The position numbers and the translations under genes are program-made. Of a stretch of DNA of 64,000 bases, positions 54,995-64,000 are shown one piece after another (the stretch's first letter is position 1; every line of letters begins with the position of its first letter). The notes under the pieces are model-generated. The model was not told the DNA's origin and made no database searches. It worked only from the letters and a program-made list of their open reading frames with translations. The stretch is from Nautilus pompilius (lineage: Eukaryota > Mollusca > Cephalopoda > Nautilida > Nautilidae), in NCBI GenBank assembly GCA_018389105.1, contig JACATO010000930.1:186001-250000 (forward strand). The letters run 5' to 3'.

Positions 54995-55442
54995 ACGGAT
55001 GACAAACAACAAAATGGGATCTGTGCATGTAGTAATCATTCTTCACAAACGTTCTACAAATGTGAACAATGCCAGCAATCATTTTCTTGTCAACATGTGG
55101 AGATTCATTTTTAGTGCTATTCTGTTAGTGATCGTTGTAGGAAACTCTTTACTCAGCACAGTGATTTTGCTGAACATCTCAGAACTCATACAGGAAGGAA
55201 ACAGCATAGGTGCGACCACTGTGGGAAGGCATTTTCTTCACAGTATAATGTTATTAGTCATGTAAGAATTTATTCAGAGAAGCTCTACATATGAGATAAG
55301 AGTGGGAGAGTCTCTTCTGATCATTCTGCTCTTACCTGACACATGGGAACTCATATTGGGGAGAAATCTTACAAACCCAGGAAGCTGTTTTCCGGGCATT
55401 ATCATCTTATTAACCCCGTCAGACCCCTACACATTTGTTAAG
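54995..55442 (+). pseudogene. Decayed third C2H2 zinc-finger copy
   Basis: The frame starts T-DDKQQNGIC: the start codon of the paralogues (ATG GAT GAC) is ACG here. It continues FYKCEQCQQSFSCQHVEIHF and a stop, then DRCRKLFTQHSDFAEHLRTH, then CDHCGKAFSSQYNVISHVRI, then further stops, a shortened GEKSYKPRKLF without its Cys pair, and a final stop near 55440. DRCRKLFTQHSDFAEHL matches the minus-strand gene (DHCRKLFTQNSDFAEHL) better than the neighbouring plus-strand gene, pointing to its origin. At least three stops and the lost start make it a pseudogene. Confidence 0.85.
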
Positions 55443-58400
55443 TGTAGAAACATATTTTTTTTTCACTTTGGCTGCATTTGTTTTTCACAGTTAAAAAAAA
55501 AAAATGGCTTCTTCCATGGCACATCAGAGTCTAAATATAAATAAAATCTTCAGAAAACTGAAACCTGAATAGGTTCTTTGAATAAACTGAAGATGCTTTG
55601 TCCAGTAAAGGCTCAATGTATTTTTCTTTACTCGAGCTCATTCTGCTGCAGCAGGCTGTGCACACAATTTGGATTGTCCTGTATCGGTACTGCGTGACTA
55701 ACTGTCTGGAGAGTGTTCGGCATTGTCCTGCAGACATTCTTGGCATGGCAGAAAGTGCAATTAGAGTCAGCCTTACCAGGTTGAATACACTGCTTGAAAG
55801 AACTTTGCAGTTAACTGATGGAAGCAGTTGTTCTGTATCATTTCTTTTGGCATAACTTACTATTGTTTTTTATTTTATTGCCAGGTGATCAGATGTTTTC
55901 CCTTCAATTTTCATAAAAGTGGCAAAGTCATGCAGCTCATCATACAGGATGTGCTTTAACTTCTTCATCCTCATACTTTTCAAGCATTTTGAACCAATGG
56001 GGTAGATTTCGTATTTCCTGCTGATGACAGGGTAGCAAAATTCTCACGAGCAGTGCAAAAAAATGAAATAGTCAACCGAATGTTCCGCCTTGTTTTTTTT
56101 GGGACCCTTTCTGTCGTAGTCACATTGCTTTATTCCTTGTCAGATGCAAGAGTTACATTGGATCTCCAGCCTCTCCTCTCCCCACTCCTGCAGCTTCGCA
56201 ATTTTCTTTCCCAAACACACAAAGTTACATCACCACTGACTAGCAGGCCCTGGGATGGGGTCATGTGAACAGTTAATACCAATGCATTTTACTGACAACT
56301 GGACCTTTGTTCAATCCATTAGTGGTCTGCCTTTATACCACAATAATGTAGACTTGCCGTTCTCCAGCAAGAACTGCTTGATCAGGCTTTCCTGCAGTGT
56401 CTAACCGTGAAAGATTTCTCAACAGTGACAAGGTCATTTGCACAGTAAAAACTTTCTCCAGATACCACCTGACAATCAATTCAATAGTTCTGCTGAACAA
56501 GTTACCTGAACCCCATTAAGAAGGGCTCTAAAAAATTTTGAAAGATTTGCTAGCCAGAAAAATTTTCTACTTGCCACCTAAATATGGTCACAATAAAGTC
56601 AAGTGAATTTTTTTACCCACTGTAGGTGGCCAAAAGTTTGGTTAATTACTCAATATTTGAAAATTGCTCGTTCTGGAGTTTGTAATCACAATTTCTTTTT
56701 TTTTTTTTGGCTTTAGTGAAGTCTTACGCATCTGAAAATCTGAAAATGATTCTGATTGGAGTTTATTTCCTATCCTCTAAACCACCAAGCTACCTGCTGA
56801 GCAGAAGCGGCTGGGAAGTTCAAAAGGCAATTCTTTTTATGAAAGGTGTGCTAGTACAGATTGAGCCTGTGCAGGCAGCTTTTAACTGTATCAAAAGTTG
56901 GACTAGGGCCCCATAGGTTCTTGTGGTGTGAAAGTCTCGCCCCGCATCCTTTTGTGGTGGTATATTTTCTGTGCGTCACATTCGCTCACCAGACATCTCC
57001 ACTTGCTTGCTCTTTAAAACCAGACTTAATTCACAAAATCATGGTTTTCTTGCTGTTTGAAATAAGTCAAAAAGTTCATTACTTAATCATCCATAATTTA
57101 CACAACAGCGGTCTTTGCAGATTTTAGTTGGATCTCCATATCAGCCTGCTTGTGGTTTTTCCCATCAGTGTCATTGATGATTAGAAAAGATAATTACCAG
57201 CTCCCTCCCCAACACTTATTCGTGTAGATGACACTGGGTGTGACACCCATGTAGGGGCGCATCAAACAAAACCATGTTAAGCAATGGAACCGCAAGTACG
57301 TTAAGAATGTAGCAATCATTTCAGCCAATTACTTCACTTCAATGTAGCAATGGGAAACTTTTGGAAGGTATTTTCCACACAGCAGCCACTGATAAGTAGG
57401 AACTACTTCCACTAACTTCGGGTTTTTCTCTAAGTATCTATGCAGCCTACTTATCCAGCACACTGATGGGTGGAACCACTGGCAGATGCAAACACTTCCA
57501 TTAAATTAAAAAGGATTATTTTTCTTCTTTCCTGTTGCAAAAAACCCTCTTATTACTGTACTTGCTTTTAAGCTAAGGAAATGGAGTGGATTTATCTTTT
57601 TCTTTTTTCTCTGAAGGTGATGAGGTTTCTAAATGGCAACTGCATGTGGCTCTCTGTCTATGATTAACGGATTTTATGTATCTGCCCTGTTCTTGTATTA
57701 GGAAAGGTTGGTGGGTGATCTTTAGCAGAAACATTTCCACTCTTTGATGCAGCTGGCATCTTTCTACTTGAAGGCATTTTAAAGAAAAGATTAATGCAAA
57801 GTGTTCAGTTATTTACAGGATGCAAGCTAAAACAGAGGTAGTGTGTCAGTTATGCAAGCACTTACTGTATTTTTTTTAACCATATTAGTAAAAAATGATA
57901 TTTGAGTAATATTCTTTTCTTCCATAGTTTACTTTGCATCACTTGCAACAGGCAGTTTCACCAACCTTGGCATGCTTTGTTAAATTCTCAAGGTTACTGT
58001 TGTTATTATAAATAAATTATTTTAAATTGCTATTTTATTCAAAAACAGCAACGAATTGTAGCTATTTGCTGTGATTTTTGGAGCCTGATATGAAGTGGTG
58101 CTTGTCATCACTTTACTGAGGAAGAAACATGAAGGAAACTGCAGACGATTAAAGATTAAAACTCTGAATATAACTAATAGATGTGCATAATTTACGTAGT
58201 GCAATATTGGGTATTTCAGAGTTAACAATTAACTTGATGTTAAAACCTTAGTTAATGTGCTGGCACAGACTTCAAAATATTAGCTGATAGCATTAAAGCA
58301 AATGGGTTCTGCCGTGTTTGCTAACAACAGGAAACATTTTAAGTCAGGAAAGTTGGGCATCCATAAATCCTGACTTGTTTGGTATCCTTTTGAAGTTCAT

Positions 58401-61400
58401 GGCAACATATGTATTTCTAAAAGGCATGTTTGATATAGTTTAATTAACAAATTTACACTAAATATAACTTGTAAGCATCATTTTTCAGAGATGCCCAGTT
58501 GAAGCTGACTTCCAGTTCATGTAGTCATGGAGATTTTATTCAGAAGCAGTATTACTCTTAGTATAAGGAATATTTTGGAAGATAGGTTTATCATTATTTT
58601 GATTATTGTTTCGTGTTTTTGAAATGCAATGAAATGTTCGTTTATATGTAAAATTAGGTTCATGTATACATAGTATTAGCAGTTGTTGTAAACACCATAT
58701 CTTGAGTTTAATTTCAATGGATCATTAAAAATAAAGGGAAGTCAGGGATAAAACAGTGGTGCTCAAACTGGTGTCATCCTGCATTTGCACATTGTTTTAG
58801 CTTTTTTTCTGAACAATAGCAAATTGCATGGTATAGACATTCATCTGTTTGGGGAAACTCTGATCCTCCATTTGTCACTGTTGGGAGTACACTATGTTCT
58901 ACATGGGGTCTTGGAACCTAGCTGGCTACTCTGGATCCATGTCTGATCTAAGAGATCATAGACAACAACAACAATACAACAGTGCACCATCGTGTGTGGA
59001 CTGCAAATTGTTGAAAGCACACTATCCACGTTGGTCCAATCTTTCTTTGTCGTCACTTCACACATTCAGACTATAAATCTGCAGAAAACAATGGACTCCT
59101 TTTAATCTAAATACAGTTTATTTAAAAATATGTACAATGATTGTTCCTTTTATTCTAAACAGTGTCTATTCCTTTTATCATCGATGACTTGTGGGACCAC
59201 AAATGAGAAAAAAAACTGCATTAATACCAGATAAGTATCTCTGACCCTATATGCTAGCATTTTGTTCTAGGTCTGATCTGAATTTTGAGGATAAGACTAG
59301 TAGGAGAGGCCCCTATTGTTGACTGAGAACATCCAGCCCAGACTTGCTTGCCGTAAGTCTTCAACTCCCTAGTTTCTAGTTTCATATGAAGGACCAATTA
59401 TGTTAGCCTGGGAGAGTTTAGGGTGGAGAAATTTAACAAATCTACAATATTTTCTCAGATAGTAGCTCACCCCTTCCTATACTCTAAAATATTCATTTCG
59501 ATAGTTTTGGGGAAACTGTAAATGACTATCACTTACTAAAAAAACGAGGAAATTTTGAAAAACTTGCTGCATAATCATCGAACTATTAATTTAAAAGATT
59601 TCAAAAGGAGCAGTCTACAGATTCGTTTATAACAGAAGTCTGCAGCAGGGAAGAGATCAGTATGGTGTGCGCTCTTTACCCATAAATACCGATGCGTATT
59701 TTGCCAAGAAAATTAGCACGATTTGGGAAGTGCATTTTAACTTTCTGTAATTTATTGATATTTTAAAATATCTGATCATTGAGCAAGAAGTCTCAGGCCA
59801 GAAAATCAAACTCGTGCAGGTTGTTTAACTGATAACCATGAAGCACCTTCCAAGTGACTGACTGACAGATTATATAGAATGTTAAAAGCTAGCTTCTATT
59901 TAAGGAATAGTGACTGACAAACAGATTTATATATGATATTTACATACAATACTGAACATTTATTTTGTATGAGATTTTTTGTACAGCTATTTACAAATGC
60001 CTAAGCCATTGAAAAAAGTGGTGCATGATCCTTCAACTTGAAGTTAGTCTCGTTACAATTGTAGCTTCAAGTGCCCTATGTGGTTCTGTGCGAGAGTCAT
60101 CCACCATAAGATTCTAAGTTTGCATACGAATGGTCAAGATTAGTGTAAAAACTCAAACGTTCCCACAAGGAAGTAACTGAATATTGAGTATGGGGCACTG
60201 ACGACAGCTTGCTGATGAACAGCAATACCTAGGCTATGTGACTGCTGAATTTGGTGTCATCAGCCTACTTTGGAAGGAGGTGCTACAGCAGTGCTAACCA
60301 CTACATTACCTGACTGACTTCATGCAACTGCACTCCATCCAGAAAAAACTGTGGTACGTCCATAGGATCTGTATCTCTGACCAAACTGTATGAAATCAGT
60401 CATCCATTATTTCAGACACCCCCTACCACCAGCACACTTTAGGGTGTGACGACTCATCTGACGTAGGCAAAGTAGATCCAGATTCTCTTTGACGAAAGTA
60501 AATCCAAACTTAACTTTGTGTTTGGAAAAACCAGTGCTATGCTGACTGTAACATGTTTTGGGATTGATGGTGTTTCAATCTGGGTTACTGTGTCACATGA
60601 TCACAGAAGTAAAATGATTCTCTCTAATGGAACTTCCAGGTCAGCACTACCCAGATATGGTCATACTACTTGATACAAAGTCAGGGTAATCAATTCACCT
60701 TCATGGACAGTAATGCAAGAGCACATCGTTCAAGAATGCACGTTAAATCACCTTCAAGAGAATACCCAATGCCATCTGTGGCCTGCTTTTCCTCCCAGAG
60801 CATGGGATAGTGACTAGATACTCCTGGGATCTTTCTGTAATTGTCAAGCCGTGACAAAAAGAAACCTGCCACAAGACTCTGCCAGATATCTGGTGAAAAG
60901 TCTGAGATGCAAGGCAGAGGTGATCATACGTGCTACAAATGGTCACGTAACTGTAGGGTGTGTAAGTAGTGACTTCATTGAACAACATCCACATACTGCA
61001 CAAAATGAACTATTGTTTGATCGATGTACTCACTCAAAAGGACAGTTTCTGCAGAATAAATTGCTGCATGTGGTGTTTGTTGTTTAGGTTTGATTGGGTT
61101 TTTTTTTGTTGTTGCCAAAAATATAAACTATTTCTAATTGAAAGTTTCTTATGTTGTAAACAAATAGATTTTTTTTTCCTTCAAAAAATGTACTGGGGCT
61201 ACCTCCTTTAATTTCAGTTAAATCCCACACTTTGGATTTGGTTATTTCGCAAATGAAAAAACTGAAATATTGCATAAGAAGATACCCTAGAGTTAGGAAT
61301 TGGTTACCAACTCTGCAAACATTTTAGAACTAAATTAGCTTAGTTGCATTGCATATTATTATTGTTTGTTTGCTTGACAAAGCCCTATTACTTGGAGGGT

Positions 61401-61426
61401 CTTAGAACAAATGGATACTGCTGTGT
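55443..61426. other. Intergenic
   Basis: AT-rich. Frames at 55598-55855, 56053-56268 and 56707-57127 are not recognisable and probably belong to decayed repeats. A Tc1 fossil lies at 60420-60965. No gene or RNA recognised. Confidence 0.5.
60420..60965 (+). mobile_element. Decayed Tc1-like transposase
   Basis: Plus-strand pieces in family order: ILFDESKSKLNFVFGKTSAM (Tc1 LFxDESKFxLFGSDG), then HDHRSKMI, HIVQECTLNHL (family SxxVQEWL) and KRNLPQDSARYLVKSLRCKA then EVIIRATNGH, matching the tail W..IP.......LV.SMPRR..AVI.A.G.H. The first catalytic Asp motif survives but stops interrupt the frame. Confidence 0.68.
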
Positions 61427-61794
61427 TTATTTGATTCTAATTGCATATATGCCGAAATAGGTCTGATCTGGCTTCTTGCTGATGGCATTGTGGTCTGAGA
61501 TTTCCACAACAATTTTGTCACCCTCTTTCAAGTGGATTATCGAAGATAAAAACAGACTTTGCTCAGTACTGTTTCTTACTTGTTCTGACAGTAGTGTGTA
61601 GTTGGTTGATAAAATTATCCGTATGATTTTATGCTCAAAATGGCTCAATGGCGCAATCAGATAGATGCGGCTATAGATGTAATAGTAGCCGGTGTGTGAC
61701 ACCATTACCATGGTTTTGTTTTCCAGACGAATCCCTCCCTTGATGAATGTCTGCATGTCTCTTGTCGAGTACTGAACCCTGTGCTGTTTATCTG
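61427..61794 (-). CDS. TNF ligand, last exon
   Basis: Two bases plus 121 codons and TAA, from ADKQHRVQYSTRDMQ to YFGIYAIRIK. Carries most of the TNF homology domain. Acceptor gtcgtttacag. Confidence 0.9.
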
Positions 61795-63693
61795 CTGTAA
61801 ACGACAAAAAAAAAAAAGCAATGGTACAGATTTTCTAAAGCTGTGTAGGAATAACGGGCCTACCTAACAGTAGAATATTGTAATAGATGGTTTTCAAATA
61901 CACTGGCTAATCTGGCCATTTACAGAATTCATTGAATTTTCTGGATAGTTGTTGCTTACCAATGATAATGTTGTTACTTAGCAACACTAGACATTTATTG
62001 AGGGCCAGAAATTGATTAACTTTATGCTGTTGGCAATTGATATAATTTTTTTTTTTAAAGTTCTGTTGGAATAAAACGACTTAAGAATTTCAGAAAATGG
62101 ATTCTTGAAGCCAAACAGTAGGCAGTTCTGTGCATAATCTACCAATTCACAACCACGTCTATTTAATCATCACAATAAGGAATTGGCAGCAAGTACACGT
62201 ACCGGGATTTCCGAACTGGCGAATTGCTATCAAGTGGGCCAGGGATAGGTTTTCATTGCCAGAGTAATGTCCCTTGAACCGCTGATTTCCTGAAAGATAT
62301 TGTTTTTAAATATGCTAATTAAAAAAAAAAACAATTAAAATAAAAGTACTCTGGCGTCTGCAACAATAGGCACGCGAAATAAAATAATTCACCAAGCACA
62401 GGAGATACTAGTTTGTTTTTTTACAAAGCTGAATAGTCACGTGTTCAAACTACAGAAAACCCATACGATTTACGTAGGAGCTCAACCGACCGATCTATGA
62501 ACGACTAATTCCTGTCTAATTATTTGCGTGAATAAAGTTTATTAAAAACTTGTTAGTTCTAAATAAGTTAAATTTACTTATTTCCTTTCCAAAAACACAC
62601 TAATGTATTAATTTAAAACGTAAACTCATCACTCATTAAGGTAGCCATCACCTATTTAACAATGATATCTTCTAAATTGGGGGGGGGCAGATTTAGGGCG
62701 AGCGAAGGGTCTTGAATAGAGCGGTTACTAGTTAAATATTTTTTTAAAAAAAAGTTTTATTCTATTAACTCTATTACTGTTGTTTTCCTCCGTAAACAAT
62801 TACCTCCCTTTATTTTAATCCCGTCCACCTTGAGTACTGGCGAATAGTGAACACCGCATCAATAAAATTACCTTGTGTATCCCCGCCAATTGTGTATTTT
62901 GAGACATCAGTAGCTGTGTTTCGATTATAGACGTTAACCCTGGTTCGACTGTACGTTGGAAACGCGCGTTTTCCACGAGATCGAACCAGCCATTGCACTG
63001 AACCGACGGATAACTGGAGTGATGATTTCGAGGCGAATTGACTAGTATGGATAGTTAGTTAACGATGTTATGTTATCAGTACTTGGCTTGAACCTCGTCG
63101 CACCCACTCGGTTCCATAAGATCCTGACATGGCTCAGAGGTTGTCGGTGTTCTCTGGAATGGCGAGTAATCTCTGGACGAAGTTTCAAGTGCCTCACGTC
63201 GACCGACCCCCAATTTGCTCGCTTTTTTAGGTTGTTGGGAACGGAGATAAGATTGGATTTAGGCCGGTTCAGCTCACCACAAAGCTGCCAGGTAGAAGAC
63301 AGGCGGAAATTCCAAAACCAGGAAGCGAACATTTGCTAATTCCTGGGGGGGGGGAGAGAGAAATGAGCGAGTCCGGGAGATAAAACATTCACAGGTTGAC
63401 AAGTACTTATTGATTTCTACGTTGAAACTTTGATCGATCGATTGATTTTTTTTTAATTCGCGAATTCTTGCTCTAATAAGCAACAAGTGTTAAAGAGATT
63501 CAAACAGCTTACCATATTTATATTTGAAATCGTCCATTGACTGCTTCATCATCTGCAAGATATTATCATTGACAGTAAATCCGAGAGTACCGACATCATG
63601 CAGATTCATCATCGATACATCAGTTGAAAAGTGTTCGATTTTTGGCGCGTTATTTAAACACAAACAGAAGCCTATTGAGCACCAGGCTCCCAA
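61427..63693 (-). CDS. TNF superfamily ligand, 5' end incomplete
   Basis: Complement join of 61427..61794, 62203..62289, 62872..62997 and 63513..about 63693; every junction is phase 1 with GT-AG signals. The C-terminal half is a TNF homology domain: SLAHLIAIRQ (first strand), GYYYIYSRIYL (core strand typical of TNF ligands), LFLSSIIHLKEGDKIVVEIS, and the closing DQTYFGIYAIRIK. The stalk exon contains RSRGKR, a furin-type site, so the ligand may be shed. The first exon seen encodes AWCSIGFCLCLN, perhaps the end of the membrane anchor, preceded in frame by a stop at a possible acceptor, so the cytoplasmic N-terminus lies upstream. TNF ligands trimerise and signal through TNF receptors in immunity and cell death (known). 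Subfamily and receptor are not assignable. AATAAA overlaps the stop codon. Confidence 0.85.
61795..62202 (-). other. TNF ligand intron 3
   Basis: AT-rich, donor GTACGT, nothing else recognised. Confidence 0.8.
62203..62289 (-). CDS. TNF ligand, exon with first TNF-domain strand
   Basis: GA plus 28 codons plus G: NQRFKGHYSGNENLSLAHLI then AIRQFGNP. AHLIA is the characteristic opening of the domain. Acceptor atctttcag. Confidence 0.85.
62290..62871 (-). other. TNF ligand intron 2
   Basis: AT-rich with poly-A runs and a G run near 62681. Nothing coding seen. Confidence 0.75.
62872..62997 (-). CDS. TNF ligand, stalk exon with furin-type site
   Basis: Two bases, 41 codons and G: QWLVRSRGKRAFPTYSRTRV then NVYNRNTATDVSKYTIGGDT. 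Acceptor cggttcag, donor GTAATT. A second open frame exists across the exon, but only this one fits the phase on both sides. Confidence 0.75.
62998..63512 (-). other. TNF ligand intron 1 (of the part visible)
   Basis: Unusually GC- and CpG-rich for an intron between about 63060 and 63320; it may contain a repeat or a regulatory element. Open frames on both strands here match nothing known to me. Confidence 0.6.
63513..63693 (-). CDS. TNF ligand, N-terminal-side exon
   Basis: Encodes AWCSIGFCLCLNNAPKIEHF, then FTVNDNILQMMKQSMDDF and KYKY, ending in G before GTAAGC. The left boundary near 63693 rests on a weak attag acceptor after a pyrimidine-rich tract; it could instead be a true 5' exon with another start. 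A hydrophobic dozen residues at its beginning may be part of the transmembrane segment. Confidence 0.6.
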
Positions 63694-64000
63694 CTAATCG
63701 CGTTGTTCCCATTTTTGAGAGAGGGAGAGAATAGATGAAGAAAGCATTTCGTGACAACAAAATTAGTGCCCGATTTGCAAAGTTCTGGCCACGTTTTGGA
63801 AAATAGTGACGGTTACTTCCCTTGGATCGGGGTCTCCGTCATTGAGTGCGCTCAAAATTCCGTATTAGGTACACTGCGTAAAGGAGCAGAAAGTCTGCGA
63901 CCCCAGTGGAATGTTTGCCAACTGTTGTTTTTTTTTTAAACAAGCTTACAGACCTATATCTGATAATCCACAAAGGAAGATCAATCCATGTGCTAACCAC

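Overview
The window is nuclear DNA of an invertebrate animal. It is AT-rich, its genes have introns of 0.2 to 3 kb with GT-AG signals, it carries tRNA-derived SINEs, microsatellites and many decayed Tc1/mariner transposons, and its gene set is metazoan (AGFG, KLHDC10, PDCD10, a TNF ligand, C2H2 zinc fingers). A mollusc, probably a cephalopod, fits best: long GA/CT satellites, duplicated C2H2 genes and TNF ligands all suit it. I cannot prove this from sequence alone.

Layout. 0-1.3 kb: first coding exon of an AGFG (ArfGAP with FG repeats) gene on the minus strand, running off the left edge. 6-10.2 kb: a complete two-exon KLHDC10 gene (+), whose single intron has a GC-AG boundary and holds a decayed DNA transposon. 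13.6-22.8 kb: a complete seven-exon PDCD10 (CCM3) gene (-), rebuilt here with consistent splice phases to 209 aa; its introns hold a mariner-type MITE, a tRNA SINE joined to a pogo/Tigger-like element, and a LINE fragment. 23.7-26.5 kb: a 1-kb purine-rich satellite and a 0.5-kb pyrimidine-rich satellite flanking a GC-rich promoter-like stretch. 27.3-28.6 kb: a second copy of the transposon found in the KLHDC10 intron. 34.05-36.07 kb: an unrecognised 673-aa intronless reading frame. 36-42 kb: intergenic with pogo and mariner fossils. 42-55.4 kb: three related C2H2 zinc-finger loci, one (-) and one (+) apparently intact and head to head around a GC-rich region with CRE-like sites, plus a pseudogene behind the (+) copy. 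61.4-63.7 kb: the 3' part of a TNF-superfamily ligand gene (-), rebuilt from four phase-1-linked exons.

The genes do not form an operon or pathway; they are independent housekeeping or signalling genes. KLHDC10 belongs to ubiquitin-mediated quality control, PDCD10 to STRIPAK/GCKIII kinase signalling, AGFG to clathrin/Arf trafficking, and the TNF ligand to cell-cell signalling. The most interesting material is the paired transposon with matching terminal and subterminal inverted repeats, the GC-AG intron, the zinc-finger trio with traces of recent decay, the mirror-type satellites, and the orphan 673-aa frame.
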